Assembly (NCBI RefSeq): GCF_004342905.1
Contig: NZ_SMAN01000004.1
Location: forward strand, 123,518-187,517
Reading direction: 5' to 3'
Length of the DNA: 64,000 nt
Source: Melghiribacillus thermohalophilus
GTDB taxonomy: Bacteria > Bacillota > Bacilli > Bacillales > Alkalibacillaceae
Shown one piece after another: positions 39,599-48,217 of the stretch. Each line of letters opens with the position of its first letter. Position 1 is the first letter of the stretch. The translations under genes and the position numbers were made by a program. The notes beneath the pieces are model-generated. The model had not been told where the DNA came from. It did not search any database and worked only from the letters and a program-made list of their open reading frames with translations.

Positions 39599-40089
39599 AC
39601 AGAAGGCAGTTCTTCCCCTTTCGATTGGAATTTTATCCATTCCTGCATATTGTAAAGAGCACAATGAACAAACCGTATGGAAGGACATGTACCTGGAAAA
39701 AAGCTACTCTGTTATGATTACTCGAGTAAAAATCCGGGTGTACGTCTATCTTAAGGTTCATTTGTAATCATTTCTATATCGTTTCAGTGTGTATCAAAAT
39801 AAAATATCCAGATGGCTGACATGTGGATATGGAAGAATAATTGAATTATCTATACATATAATAGGTTTAAAAAGGCTAATTGGCTTTTATCCCCGTAAAA
39901 CATTCATAATGCCAGCAAATCGTAAATAATGGTATTTGAATCCATTTTTGGGTAGCTGGTAAACTTTATATGTGGCGTTGAGAAGGGAAGACGGATTTTT
40001 TGAATCCTATGAATCTATGAATATTTAATGGCCTGCGTCCGCATACGTCAAAGACCTGGGTTTAAAAGGCGAATAAACAAAGAAATCAC

Positions 40090-40118
40090 TTGATTTTACA
40101 CGCAGGACTCTGTTAAAT
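40090..40118 (+). promoter_or_regulatory. Sigma-A-type promoter of ehuBCDA
   Basis: TTGATT, 17 bases, TTAAAT. The predicted start is near 40125, at the edge of an inverted repeat. The rest of 39423-40089 shows only the hairpin at 39572 and no convincing gene. Confidence 0.5.
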
Positions 40119-40124
40119 TTTTGG

Positions 40125-40165
40125 AATATTCGAAATTGAACAACAAAACCTTGTGTTCGAATATT
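40125..40165 (+). promoter_or_regulatory. Inverted repeat covering the ehuB 5' leader
   Basis: AATATTCGAA at 40125-40134 and TTCGAATATT at 40156-40165, loop 21 bases. The 3' arm ends 3 bases before AAAGGAGG. It may be an operator or a 5' stem-loop that controls ehuB expression. Confidence 0.55.
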
Positions 40166-40180
40166 TAAAGGAGGTAAACC

Positions 40181-41047
40181 ATGAAAAAACTATTAACCTT
40201 TTTTGCTATAACAGCTATTCTGGCCATTGCAGGTTGTGGATCCAGTACATCAGGAGGGGATTCGTCAACCCTGGATCAGGCAAAAGAGGAAGGAAAAATC
40301 ACCGTTGGTTTTGCCAATGAACGGCCATATGCGTATATGACCGCAGATGGAGAAATTAAAGGTGAGGCAGTTGACATTGCCAAAGAAATTTTCAATAACC
40401 TTGGAATTGAAGACGTAGAAGGAACAGTTACAGAGTTTGGTTCCTTAATCAACGGCTTACATGCGGGAAATTTTGATGTCATTACTGCAGGTATGTATAT
40501 TAGACCTGACCGATGCGAGAAGGTAGAATTTGCTGAACCTGAATACCGAATTGGAGAAGGTTTTGCCGTTCAGCCCGGAAATCCACTGGATCTACATAGC
40601 TATGAAGACATAGCGAATAACCCGGATGCGACAATTGGGGTTATGAATGGTGCAATCGAAATTGATTATCTAGAAGCGGCAGGAATTAGTGAAGAACAGA
40701 TGGTTATCGTTCCAGATATTCCTTCCAACATTTCAGCACTTGAAACAGGAAGAGTTGATGCCATTACGATGACAGACCTTACCCTTCGGACAGCATTAGA
40801 AGATGCAGATTCCGATAAAATAGAAATTGTAGAAGACTTCCAGCAGCCGGTAATCGATGGAAAGACCGTATACGGTTATGGAGCTGCAGCCTTTCGACCT
40901 GAAGATAAAGAATTTGTTGAAGCATATAACAAAGAATTAAAGAAACTAAAAGAGTCCGGAAAACTTCTGGAGCTTCTTGAGCCATACGGATTTACAGAAG
41001 ATAACTTGCCTGGTGATGTGACGAAAGAAGAGCTATGTGAGGGATAA
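40181..41047 (+). CDS. ehuB: Ectoine/hydroxyectoine-binding protein EhuB
   Basis: 288-residue substrate-binding lipoprotein. Signal MKKLLTFFAITAILAIAGC with lipobox IAGC. The family pattern VGFANERPYAYMTADGEIKGEAVDIAKEIF and FGSLINGLHAGNFDVITAGMYIRPDRCEKVEFAEP (parts quoted: INGLHAGNFDVITAGM) is that of EhuB. It captures compatible solutes at the cell surface for ABC import. AAAGGAGG before the ATG. Followed by a hairpin that may reduce expression of the permeases. Confidence 0.88.
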   Translation: MKKLLTFFAITAILAIAGCGSSTSGGDSSTLDQAKEEGKITVGFANERPYAYMTADGEIKGEAVDIAKEIFNNLGIEDVEGTVTEFGSLINGLHAGNFDVITAGMYIRPDRCEKVEFAEPEYRIGEGFAVQPGNPLDLHSYEDIANNPDATIGVMNGAIEIDYLEAAGISEEQMVIVPDIPSNISALETGRVDAITMTDLTLRTALEDADSDKIEIVEDFQQPVIDGKTVYGYGAAAFRPEDKEFVEAYNKELKKLKESGKLLELLEPYGFTEDNLPGDVTKEELCEG

Positions 41048-41063
41048 ACGGATTTGAATGTGG

Positions 41064-41093
41064 AAAGGCACTCTGGAACAAGAGTGCCTTTTA
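41064..41093 (+). terminator. Attenuating hairpin between ehuB and ehuC
   Basis: AAAGGCACTC / GAGTGCCTTT perfect 10-bp stem, then TT. Likely partial termination that gives more binding protein than permease. Confidence 0.7.
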
Positions 41094-41139
41094 AACGCGA
41101 TCATAGACCACTGTCATATAGGGAAAGGAGTGCAAAACC

Positions 41140-41811
41140 ATTAGCGTTTATATAGATATCATGCCTCTCTTGCTAAAAGGGGCAGGAGTAACCGTTCAAA
41201 TATTTATTGTATCAGCGGTCTTTGCTTTTATCATTGCATTTATTGCAGGACTCGGAGGAGTAAGCCGATTAAAATTTGTGCGAGTGTTTACTCGGATGTA
41301 TGTAGAATTCTTTCGGGGAACTTCCCTGCTTGTTCAAATGTTCTGGCTATTTTTTGCTTTCCCAATATTGCTGAGGGCATATGGATATGATTTCAGCATG
41401 TCACCCTACTGGGCTGGAATTATCGCTTTAAGCCTCAACTATGGAGCCTATGCATCAGAAATTGTACGGGGTTCCATTGAAGCAGTTCCAAAAGGCCAAA
41501 CAGAAGCTGCCATTGCCCTGAATATGACCCGATGGCAACGCATGTCAAGAATTATTTTGCCCCAGGCTCTCCGCATGATGCTTCCCGGATTTGGGAATAT
41601 TTCCATTGAGTTGTTAAAGGGTACTTCACTTGTATCACTGATCACCCTGTCTGATTTGACCTATCAGGGACAGATGATCCGAAACAGCAATCCGGGAATG
41701 GCGGATGAAGTATTTTTAGCATTGCTCGTATTATATTTCATCCTGGCTCTTCCATTAATTTATCTATCAAGGTTCTTTGAGCGCAGAGCCTCTAAGGGGG
41801 TAGCGAAATAG
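41140..41811 (+). CDS. ehuC: Ectoine ABC transporter permease EhuC (probable ATT start)
   Basis: About 223 residues, HisM-type permease with five to six membrane helices. YGAYASEIVRGSIEAVPKGQTEAAIALNM is its EAA loop. No ATG, GTG or TTG lies after the AAAGGAG (41124-41130) except ATG at 41161, 30 bases away. An ATT at 41140 is 9 bases from that site and adds ISVYIDI to the front, so I list ATT. If wrong, the protein begins at 41161. It pairs with EhuD. Confidence 0.8.
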   Translation: MSVYIDIMPLLLKGAGVTVQIFIVSAVFAFIIAFIAGLGGVSRLKFVRVFTRMYVEFFRGTSLLVQMFWLFFAFPILLRAYGYDFSMSPYWAGIIALSLNYGAYASEIVRGSIEAVPKGQTEAAIALNMTRWQRMSRIILPQALRMMLPGFGNISIELLKGTSLVSLITLSDLTYQGQMIRNSNPGMADEVFLALLVLYFILALPLIYLSRFFERRASKGVAK

Positions 41812-41812
41812 C

Positions 41813-42535
41813 ATGGACTGGAATAATATGTGTCAAACCTTTAATGATAAAGACAATGTCTGGAGCTGGCAGTATACCTGTGAAATATTCCCTGATCTGC
41901 TGGATGCCATGTGGGTGACGATTTCGGCCACCTTTGTTGCCTATTTTGTCGCATTAATACTCGGCCTGTTTTTGACTCTGGGAAGACGTTCTCCCATCAG
42001 GCCAGTGAAATGGTTCTTTCAGGGTTTTTTGGAATTTGTTAGGGGTACTCCCCCACTAGTACAGCTCTTCTTCATTTATTTTGGATTCCCGGAAATCCCG
42101 TATATCGGCTTTGAAATGAGTGCATTTACAGCGGGAGTACTGGGACTGGGAATCCATTACAGCACCTATGTTTCAGAGATATACCGTTCGGGTATCGAGG
42201 CAGTTCCTAAGTCTCAATGGGAAGCAAGTAAGGCGCTAAACTTTTCTAAAGGCCAGACCTGGCTCAGAATTGTACTGCCTCAGGCAATTCCCCCGGTTAT
42301 CCCGATGCTGGGTAATTATTTAATTACGATGTTTAAAGAAACACCGTTACTGGCCGCAATTACTTTAATGGAAATGCTTAATATGGCCAAATTTATCGGG
42401 GCCAAGTATTTCGATTATCTGGAGCCATTTACAATCGTCGGGTTTTTGTTCTTATTGTTAAGTTATCCATCTGCCATTCTGGTGAGTAAACTGGAAAAAC
42501 GCATGAACAGAAGATTCAGGCAAAAAAATGCTTAA
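41813..42535 (+). CDS. ehuD: Ectoine ABC transporter permease EhuD
   Basis: 240 residues, second HisM-type permease, with SEIYRSGIEAVPKSQWEASKALNF as the EAA loop. It begins WNNM..., then WSWQYTCEIFPDLLDAMWVTISATF, as in EhuD. It starts 1 base after the ehuC stop and overlaps the ehuA frame by 8 bases if that gene starts at 42528. It is part of the membrane channel. Confidence 0.86.
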   Translation: MDWNNMCQTFNDKDNVWSWQYTCEIFPDLLDAMWVTISATFVAYFVALILGLFLTLGRRSPIRPVKWFFQGFLEFVRGTPPLVQLFFIYFGFPEIPYIGFEMSAFTAGVLGLGIHYSTYVSEIYRSGIEAVPKSQWEASKALNFSKGQTWLRIVLPQAIPPVIPMLGNYLITMFKETPLLAAITLMEMLNMAKFIGAKYFDYLEPFTIVGFLFLLLSYPSAILVSKLEKRMNRRFRQKNA

Positions 42536-42545
42536 GAAAGGGTGT

Positions 42546-43394
42546 ATGGGAAGGTTGAATAAAAAAGTTGTGGAGCATAAATCTTATCAAGTAAAGGACC
42601 CGATTGTCCGTTACAACGATATTACGAAAAAATTTGGCGACACCGTTGTGTTAAATAATTTAAACCTGGAAGTTGGCCGCGGGGAGAAACTTTCGATTAT
42701 TGGAGCAAGCGGTTCCGGGAAAACGACCATTATCCGGATGCTGATGACACTGGAAAAGCCGACTTCCGGCACCATCTGGGTGGACGGTGATTATCTCTGG
42801 CACAAAGAAGTTGGCGGCAAACTGGTCCCTGCTGATGAAAAGCATATGAGGAACGTTCGCGGGAAAATCGGTATGGTATTCCAGCAATTTAATTTATTCC
42901 CGCATATGACGATTTTGCGCAATGTTACAGAGGCCCCTATTCGTGTTCAAGGACTTTCCAGAGAAGAAGCTGAGGAGCGGGCCGTAACGATGCTTGAAAA
43001 AGTTGGACTGGCAGAAAAAGTGGACCAGTATCCATCCCAGCTGTCTGGTGGACAGCAGCAGCGGGTGGCCATCGCCCGGGCACTTGTGATGCAGCCGAAA
43101 GTGATGCTATTTGATGAGGTGACCAGTGCCCTGGACCCTGAGCTGGTAGGAGAGGTACTAGAAGTTATTAAGGATCTGGCCCGTGAAGGTGATATGACCA
43201 TGATTTTAATTACCCATGAAATGGATTTTGCCCGGGATATTTCAGACCGTATTGTCTTTTTGGATGAAGGTCGGATACTGGAACAGGGTTCACCGGATAA
43301 AATTCTGGAAAACCCGGACAGTCCGCGTATTCGTCAGTTTCTCAGCAGATTTATTGGAAATTCATCCGTCTCAGGACTCGCCACAACCAAATAA
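42546..43394 (+). CDS. ehuA: Ectoine ABC transporter ATPase EhuA
   Basis: About 282 residues. Walker A GASGSGKTTIIRML, signature LSGGQQQRVAIARAL, Walker B VMLFDEVTSALDPE and H-loop LITHEMDFARDIS. It drives ectoine uptake by EhuBCD. ATG at 42546 follows AAAGGG; ATG at 42528 (overlapping ehuD) and TTG at 42555 are alternatives. The terminator is at 43447. Confidence 0.9.
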   Translation: MGRLNKKVVEHKSYQVKDPIVRYNDITKKFGDTVVLNNLNLEVGRGEKLSIIGASGSGKTTIIRMLMTLEKPTSGTIWVDGDYLWHKEVGGKLVPADEKHMRNVRGKIGMVFQQFNLFPHMTILRNVTEAPIRVQGLSREEAEERAVTMLEKVGLAEKVDQYPSQLSGGQQQRVAIARALVMQPKVMLFDEVTSALDPELVGEVLEVIKDLAREGDMTMILITHEMDFARDISDRIVFLDEGRILEQGSPDKILENPDSPRIRQFLSRFIGNSSVSGLATTK

Positions 43395-43446
43395 TCATGG
43401 GCGTGGACGGAACCTATCACCTGTCGGGAAGAGTCATTTAATGTCG

Positions 43447-43486
43447 AACCCCCTGCTGGAGTTGATCTTTTCCAGCAGGGGGTTTT
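43447..43486 (+). terminator. Terminator of ehuBCDA
   Basis: AACCCCCTGCTGGA / TCCAGCAGGGGGTT, then TTAC. The following 43487-43745 contain no supported gene. Confidence 0.85.
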
Positions 43487-43745
43487 ACATTATAACCAGA
43501 GGTATGACATGCCAGTGAAGGCTCCTTTTAGTGGTAATGGATATGATGAGGGCGATAGGGAAGGGAAAAATCCTTTGCTCTCAGCATGCCAGGCCGTGGT
43601 GCATGCAAGTCTTCTTTAATGAGACGTGATAGAGGTTTTAGATATCACCGTACGATCCTCAGAAGTACAAGGCATAAAGTTTATAATATCTATGTTTTTG
43701 CTTTACAATAAGGGGTGTAAAACCTACACGAAAGGATCATACTCT

Positions 43746-44060
43746 ATGAACTTTGTCAGAGATTTCAAGGAAATTACCCAGACGATCGAGGAGCAGCCGC
43801 TAACGCTGTTATATGTTTCCCAGCCCCATTGTTCTGTTTGTCATTCCGTGCTGCCACAAGTGAGAGAAGTGTTAAAAGACTATCCGAAAGTAAAAGGGAT
43901 TCACGCAGATGCCAGCGAAACCCCCGCCGTTTCAGGTGCCTATTTGGTTTTTACTGTACCGGTTATCATTCTATTCTCAAAAGGGAAAGAACTTCATCGT
44001 CAGGCAAGGTTTATCCAATTAGACAAACTGATCAGGCAGCTCAATATCCTGACTGAATAG
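43746..44060 (+). CDS. Thioredoxin-like protein
   Basis: 104 residues with a thioredoxin fold; redox centre is CSVC (residues 31-34) and the cis-proline is in TVPVIIL. The frame opens earlier (43626) but GAAAGGATC before ATG at 43746 gives the normal length. It is probably a disulfide or thiol-handling protein of the cytoplasm, similar to YtpP-like thioredoxins. The substrate is unknown. Alone between ehu and the MBL gene. Confidence 0.75.
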   Translation: MNFVRDFKEITQTIEEQPLTLLYVSQPHCSVCHSVLPQVREVLKDYPKVKGIHADASETPAVSGAYLVFTVPVIILFSKGKELHRQARFIQLDKLIRQLNILTE

Positions 44061-44099
44061 GTGCCAGTCAATCGAAGAATTGTTGATAAACCGCTCACC

Positions 44100-45059
44100 T
44101 TACCTGTTTTTTTGCTGTTTTTGAAAATAATCGAACAGCCCCATGGCACAGACGGATGTATCCAGTTTGATGAATTCGTATACCGGGTGATCGTCAGGAA
44201 CCCCATGGTTACGTAGCTCGTTTTTGATGAGCTGATATAAATTTTTGGTCACTTCCTTCTGAACTGAACCCGGTTGAGTATCCATTGCTTCTTTGCCGAC
44301 TTTAACAAATTGAGGCAACCATTGTTTAATCTGCTTATACACTTCGTCAACATGTTCGGATTCGGCAAAGTGGCCAAAATAAATTTTGCTTACATGTAAT
44401 CTCTGGATACGTTCAAGGGACCGAAGCATATCATCAGGGTTAAACTGATTCGGAGAAGTGGACGGCAAATACAGCTGAATCCCTACATCTTTTAAAGATT
44501 CATCATAACTAACACCAATGGTATCTCCTGTAAATATTCCATTGCTCACCGGATCGTAAATGCTGAAATGGTGGTAACTGTGGCCAGGGGTATCGTAAAA
44601 TGTCAATGTACAGTTTTTGCCGACTGTCAGTGTTTCTTTATCATTCTTGATTATGATCCGATTCTCAGGGATAGGCACGACAGGTTCAAACAGTCTGTCA
44701 AAATCCTCTCCATAAACCAACTTTGCTCCCTGAATTAATCGTGCCGGGTCGACTAAATGTTTTGCTCCTCGAGGGTGCACAACCACTCTTGCATTTGGGC
44801 AATCATTCAAAAGCAGGCCGGCTCCTCCGGCGTGGTCCAGATGAATATGGGTAACGATGATGTACTTCACGTCCTGGGGGTGCAGGTTGAGTTCTTTTAA
44901 ACCTTCCAAAATGTGTGGGACAGACATGCTGGGCCCTGTTTCCACAATAGTCAGTTCCTCTTCATTGATGACATATGATCCGGTTCGATTGGCAAGCCCG
45001 AGATCAAAGCCATCAATTAATGTAATTCTTTCATCTAATCGCTTTAATTTTGCTCCCAT
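44100..45059 (-). CDS. Metallo-beta-lactamase-fold hydrolase
   Basis: 319 residues. THIHLDHAGGAGLLL is the zinc motif, followed by TPGHSYHHFSIYD and GDTIGVSY; ends with GHF. It has a long C-terminal helical tail (residues 220-319). Start at 45059 after GGGAGGT; earlier Met codons in frame have no site. Convergent with the thioredoxin-like gene. Substrate unknown. Confidence 0.8.
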   Translation of the reverse strand: MGAKLKRLDERITLIDGFDLGLANRTGSYVINEEELTIVETGPSMSVPHILEGLKELNLHPQDVKYIIVTHIHLDHAGGAGLLLNDCPNARVVVHPRGAKHLVDPARLIQGAKLVYGEDFDRLFEPVVPIPENRIIIKNDKETLTVGKNCTLTFYDTPGHSYHHFSIYDPVSNGIFTGDTIGVSYDESLKDVGIQLYLPSTSPNQFNPDDMLRSLERIQRLHVSKIYFGHFAESEHVDEVYKQIKQWLPQFVKVGKEAMDTQPGSVQKEVTKNLYQLIKNELRNHGVPDDHPVYEFIKLDTSVCAMGLFDYFQKQQKNR

Positions 45060-45115
45060 CCTGATACCTCCCATCCTTTTAAAACTAGTGTAGAAGACCT
45101 TCACCAATCTGTAAA

Positions 45116-45138
45116 GGTGCTGCCACTTGTCGAAAAAA
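45116..45138 (-). repeat. REP-like element, left of the RAYT pseudogene
   Basis: Read on the minus strand it begins TTTTTTCGACAAGTGGCAGC. It matches the right-hand copy at 45902 in its first 11 bases and in the GTGCC region, in inverted orientation relative to it. Confidence 0.5.
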
Positions 45139-45212
45139 CTCTATCTCGAGTCGAAGGGGTCTTGCTGTTTTTGTGGAATACATCATACATGTAAAAAAGG
45201 AGGTGAAAGCGG

Positions 45213-45756
45213 TTGGCAAGATAAAAATGAATATCGAGCCCACAATAGTTCTATCATATTGTATCCAGAGGCAACAGAAGGGATGCTTTATTTTTAACGA
45301 ATCAGGACTTCTGAAATTATCCTTATATGCTGGAGCTGGTCCATGAACAGACCAGATTTAAACTGGGTGTATACTATTTAATGACCAATCATGATCACTT
45401 GCTCCTTCAGACAAGTTCACCTCCCTTTCCAATGTGATGAGGAGGATCAACACCCGCTATGCCAATACTTCAATAAAAAATATCATCTGTCTGGTCATGT
45501 GTTTGAAGAACGTGTTTTCTTAAGACAGGTTGCCCACCCTCTTGATTTGTATAAAACAAGCAAATCGATACATTTAAATCCCGTCAGGGCCTCGATTACA
45601 AGTGAACCTCAACATTATGAATGGTGCAGCTTCCGTTTTTATTTTTCCCCTCATCATTCTCCAGCTTTTTTATCGTTCAAACTTGTTCTCAGCATTTTCT
45701 CAGGTGATGAAACTGAAAAACGCAGATTGGATTGCGAACTAGTTCAAAATGAATAA
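45213..45756 (+). pseudogene. Decayed REP-associated tyrosine transposase (RAYT, Y1_Tnp)
   Basis: The frame from TTG at 45213 (AAAAGGAGGTG before it) reads FYHIVSRGNRRDALFLTNQD, later LELVHEQTRFKLGVYYLM then TNHDHLLLQT, the RAYT start and HUH metal motif (NHDH at 45387-45398). It holds stops at 45222, 45228, 45246 and 45312. A frameshift near 45411-45425 is needed to continue with CQYFNKKYHLSGHVFEERVF and HLNPVRASI. The expected catalytic Tyr before IHLNPVRA is Ser. REP-like repeats flank it, which fits the family. Confidence 0.85.
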
Positions 45757-45846
45757 ACCTTGATGAAATGACTGGAAGATTTAAGTTCTATGAAATGTGA
45801 TGAATGAATGCCTGCAGGTAAAAATTGCAGAAGAAATGAACGTTTA

Positions 45847-45892
45847 GAAAGCCTTCCTGATCATTGTTATGATAATGATTAGGAAGGTTTTC
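45847..45892 (+). terminator. Long hairpin after the RAYT pseudogene
   Basis: GAAAGCCTTCCT-gATCATT pairs with AATGATt-AGGAAGGTTTTC around loop GTTATGAT. A TGATAATGATTA stretch in it looks a little like a Fur box. Confidence 0.6.
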
Positions 45893-45901
45893 AATCTATA
45901 C

Positions 45902-45932
45902 TTTTTCGACAAAACGTGCCGGGTGACTGGCA
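45902..45932 (+). repeat. REP-like element, right of the RAYT pseudogene
   Basis: TTTTTCGACAAAACGTGCCG and then GGTGACTGGCAC: contains GTGCC / GGCAC inverted repeat, opposite in orientation to the copy at 45116. Confidence 0.5.
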
Positions 45933-46111
45933 CTTTTTTTAAGAAAAATGAGAAAAAATACATCGAGTTTCATAGTTATGTATAATTAAAAATAAATTAG
46001 AAAAGTCAGACATAACAGAAAATTCCTTATATATATTGTAATAGAAATAAAAAATCACTTTTAAATGAACCGATTCAGTATCGATCTACTACATATATTC
46101 AAGAAAAAAAT

Positions 46112-46129
46112 CGACAGGTGACGGGCACC
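46112..46129 (+). repeat. REP-like element upstream of appD
   Basis: CGACAGGTGACGGGCACC preceded by a run of A and T. It repeats with few changes at 46170-46187. Confidence 0.6.
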
Positions 46130-46145
46130 ACAAAGGGGGATCACA

Positions 46146-47183
46146 ATGGCAAATCAAGATAAAAAAAACCGACAGGTGACAGGTACCAGTTTGCTTGAGG
46201 TTCGCAATTTAAAGACGCATTTTTTCACGAAAGCTGGAGTCGTGAAAGCAGTTGATGGTGTGACCTTTGACATTAAACCAGGAGAAACATTGGGGATTGT
46301 GGGAGAATCGGGGTCTGGCAAAAGCATGACGGCGATGTCTATCATGCGCCTGATCCCTTCCCCACCGGGAAAAATTGTTGGTGGTGAAATCGAATTCGAA
46401 GGCAAAAACTTACTCAGTATGTCAGAAAAAGAACTAAAAAAAATCCGCGGGAATGAAATTTCGATGATCTTTCAGGACCCGATGACATCGTTGAATCCAG
46501 TATTTACGATCAAAAAACAAATGGTAGAAACGATTCTCACTCATCAGGATATGACAAAGAAAGAAGCAATCGATCGTGCCGTAGAGCTTCTCGATCTGGT
46601 TGGCATACCGGATGCGCGGGCACGGCTGAACAATTATCCCCATGAATTCAGCGGCGGAATGCGCCAGCGGGTCATGATCGCCATGGCATTATCCTGCGAT
46701 CCCAAATTGCTTATTGCTGACGAGCCTACCACCGCATTAGATGTGACCATTCAGGCGCAAATCCTGGATTTATTAAATCGCCTTCAGGAAGAGATGGGCA
46801 TGTCCATTATGATGATCACCCATGATCTCGGAGTTGTCGCAGAAGTCTGCGACAGGGTGATGGTGATGTATGCCGGACAGCCCGTTGAATTTACGGAAGC
46901 AGCGACACTATTTGATCACCCAAAACATCCTTATACCTGGGGGCTGTTAAATTCCATTCCAAAGATCACAAAGAAAAAAGAAGGACAAAAGCGACTGGAA
47001 GCCATTCCCGGTCTTCCCCCTGATTTGAGAAATCTTGAGGCAGGATGTCATTTTGCCCCGCGCTGCAAGCATGCGATGGATTCATGCTACAGCAAAAATC
47101 CATCCTACGAACCTTGTGAACCGGATCATTTCGTCAGATGTTTGTTGTACGAGGAAAAAGAAGAGGTGTTATCCAATGACTAA
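46146..47183 (+). CDS. appD: Oligopeptide ABC transporter ATPase (AppD type)
   Basis: 345 residues. Walker [16 protein letters not shown], signature [16 protein letters not shown], Walker [15 protein letters not shown], and the oligopeptide-transporter C-terminal [11 protein letters not shown] zinc-like cysteine block. GGGGGATC precedes ATG at 46146. The first 14 codons coincide with a REP-like repeat (46170-46187): normal family members start near [11 protein letters not shown]. The gene order D-F-A-B-C is that of B. subtilis app. Energises peptide uptake. Confidence 0.9.
   Translation: MANQDKKNRQVTGTSLLEVRNLKTHFFTKAGVVKAVDGVTFDIKPGETLGIVGESGSGKSMTAMSIMRLIPSPPGKIVGGEIEFEGKNLLSMSEKELKKIRGNEISMIFQDPMTSLNPVFTIKKQMVETILTHQDMTKKEAIDRAVELLDLVGIPDARARLNNYPHEFSGGMRQRVMIAMALSCDPKLLIADEPTTALDVTIQAQILDLLNRLQEEMGMSIMMITHDLGVVAEVCDRVMVMYAGQPVEFTEAATLFDHPKHPYTWGLLNSIPKITKKKEGQKRLEAIPGLPPDLRNLEAGCHFAPRCKHAMDSCYSKNPSYEPCEPDHFVRCLLYEEKEEVLSND
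46170..46187 (+). repeat. REP-like element inside the appD N-terminus
   Basis: CGACAGGTGACAGGTACC encodes RQVTGT, residues 9-14 of AppD. It differs from the copy at 46112 at a few positions only. Confidence 0.6.
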
Positions 47184-48171
47184 TTTACTTGAAGTAAAAG
47201 ACTTAAAAAAACACTTTCCGATTAAAAAAGGTGCGATTATACCAAAGCAGGTCGGGGCAGTTAAAGCGGTAGATGGAGTCTCTTTTGCTGTTAAAAAAGG
47301 GGAAACACTCGGTCTTGTTGGGGAAAGCGGCTGCGGCAAATCAACAACCGGGCGAACGATTTTGAGATTACTGGAACCTACCGAAGGAAACATTTTTTTT
47401 AACGGAGAAGAAATAACCCGGTATAAAGGAGAAAAACTCCGCAAGCTCCGGAAGCAGATGCAAATGATTTTTCAGGATCCATATGCTTCCCTTAATCCTC
47501 GCATGACTGTTGAACAGATTATCAGTGAACCGCTGCGAAGTTTTAATGTTCCATCAAAACAGCGGCGACAAAAAGTAGATGAATTGCTTGAAGTAGTAGG
47601 GTTGAGTTCTTACCATAAACGCCGTTATCCACATGAATTTAGCGGGGGACAGCGGCAGCGTATTGGAATTGCAAGAGCACTCGCCCTGGAGCCGGAACTG
47701 GTCATTTGTGATGAGCCTGTATCGGCCCTTGATGTGTCCATTCAGGCTCAAGTTGTCAACCTTATGGAAGATTTGCAGAAAGAGTACAATCTTACATATA
47801 TATTTATCGCCCATGATTTAAGTGTTGTTCATCACATCAGTGATCGGGTAGCTGTCATGTATCTGGGTGAAATTGTTGAAATCGGTGAGGCAGATGAACT
47901 GTATCACAACCCTAAACATCCATATACTCAGGCACTTCTTTCAGCCGTGCCCGAAGCTGACCCTCATCTCGAAAAAGAGCGAATTATCCTTGAAGGGGAT
48001 CTGCCAAGCCCATCCTCTCCTCCTTCAGGGTGTAAATTTCATACCCGGTGTCCTCTGGCAGAGGATATATGCCGGGAAAAAAGGCCACAGCTAAACCAGC
48101 TGACCAACTCTGATGAACATCAGGTGGCCTGTCATCTTGTGAAGGAGGTGGTAGAAACAGGAGTAAATTAA
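47176..48171 (+). CDS. appF: Oligopeptide ABC transporter ATPase (AppF type)
   Basis: 331 residues, second ATPase of the transporter: Walker [18 protein letters not shown], signature [19 protein letters not shown], Walker [16 protein letters not shown]-terminal [15 protein letters not shown]. Its ATG at 47176 overlaps the appD stop (ATGACTAA), which indicates coupled translation. The open frame goes on upstream through appD but that is not coding. Confidence 0.93.
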   Translation: MTNLLEVKDLKKHFPIKKGAIIPKQVGAVKAVDGVSFAVKKGETLGLVGESGCGKSTTGRTILRLLEPTEGNIFFNGEEITRYKGEKLRKLRKQMQMIFQDPYASLNPRMTVEQIISEPLRSFNVPSKQRRQKVDELLEVVGLSSYHKRRYPHEFSGGQRQRIGIARALALEPELVICDEPVSALDVSIQAQVVNLMEDLQKEYNLTYIFIAHDLSVVHHISDRVAVMYLGEIVEIGEADELYHNPKHPYTQALLSAVPEADPHLEKERIILEGDLPSPSSPPSGCKFHTRCPLAEDICREKRPQLNQLTNSDEHQVACHLVKEVVETGVN

Positions 48172-48217
48172 CTGTTGCACGATAAATATCACCAAAACTT
48201 TTACAGGGGGTTGACTC

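Noticed and set aside
39528..39767. 79-codon frame in the ger-ehu gap
   Set aside because: It runs straight through the perfect terminator palindrome and has no good ribosome site.
45872..45886. Fur-box-like TGATAATGATTAGGA
   Set aside because: It forms one arm of the hairpin after the RAYT pseudogene and no promoter overlaps it.
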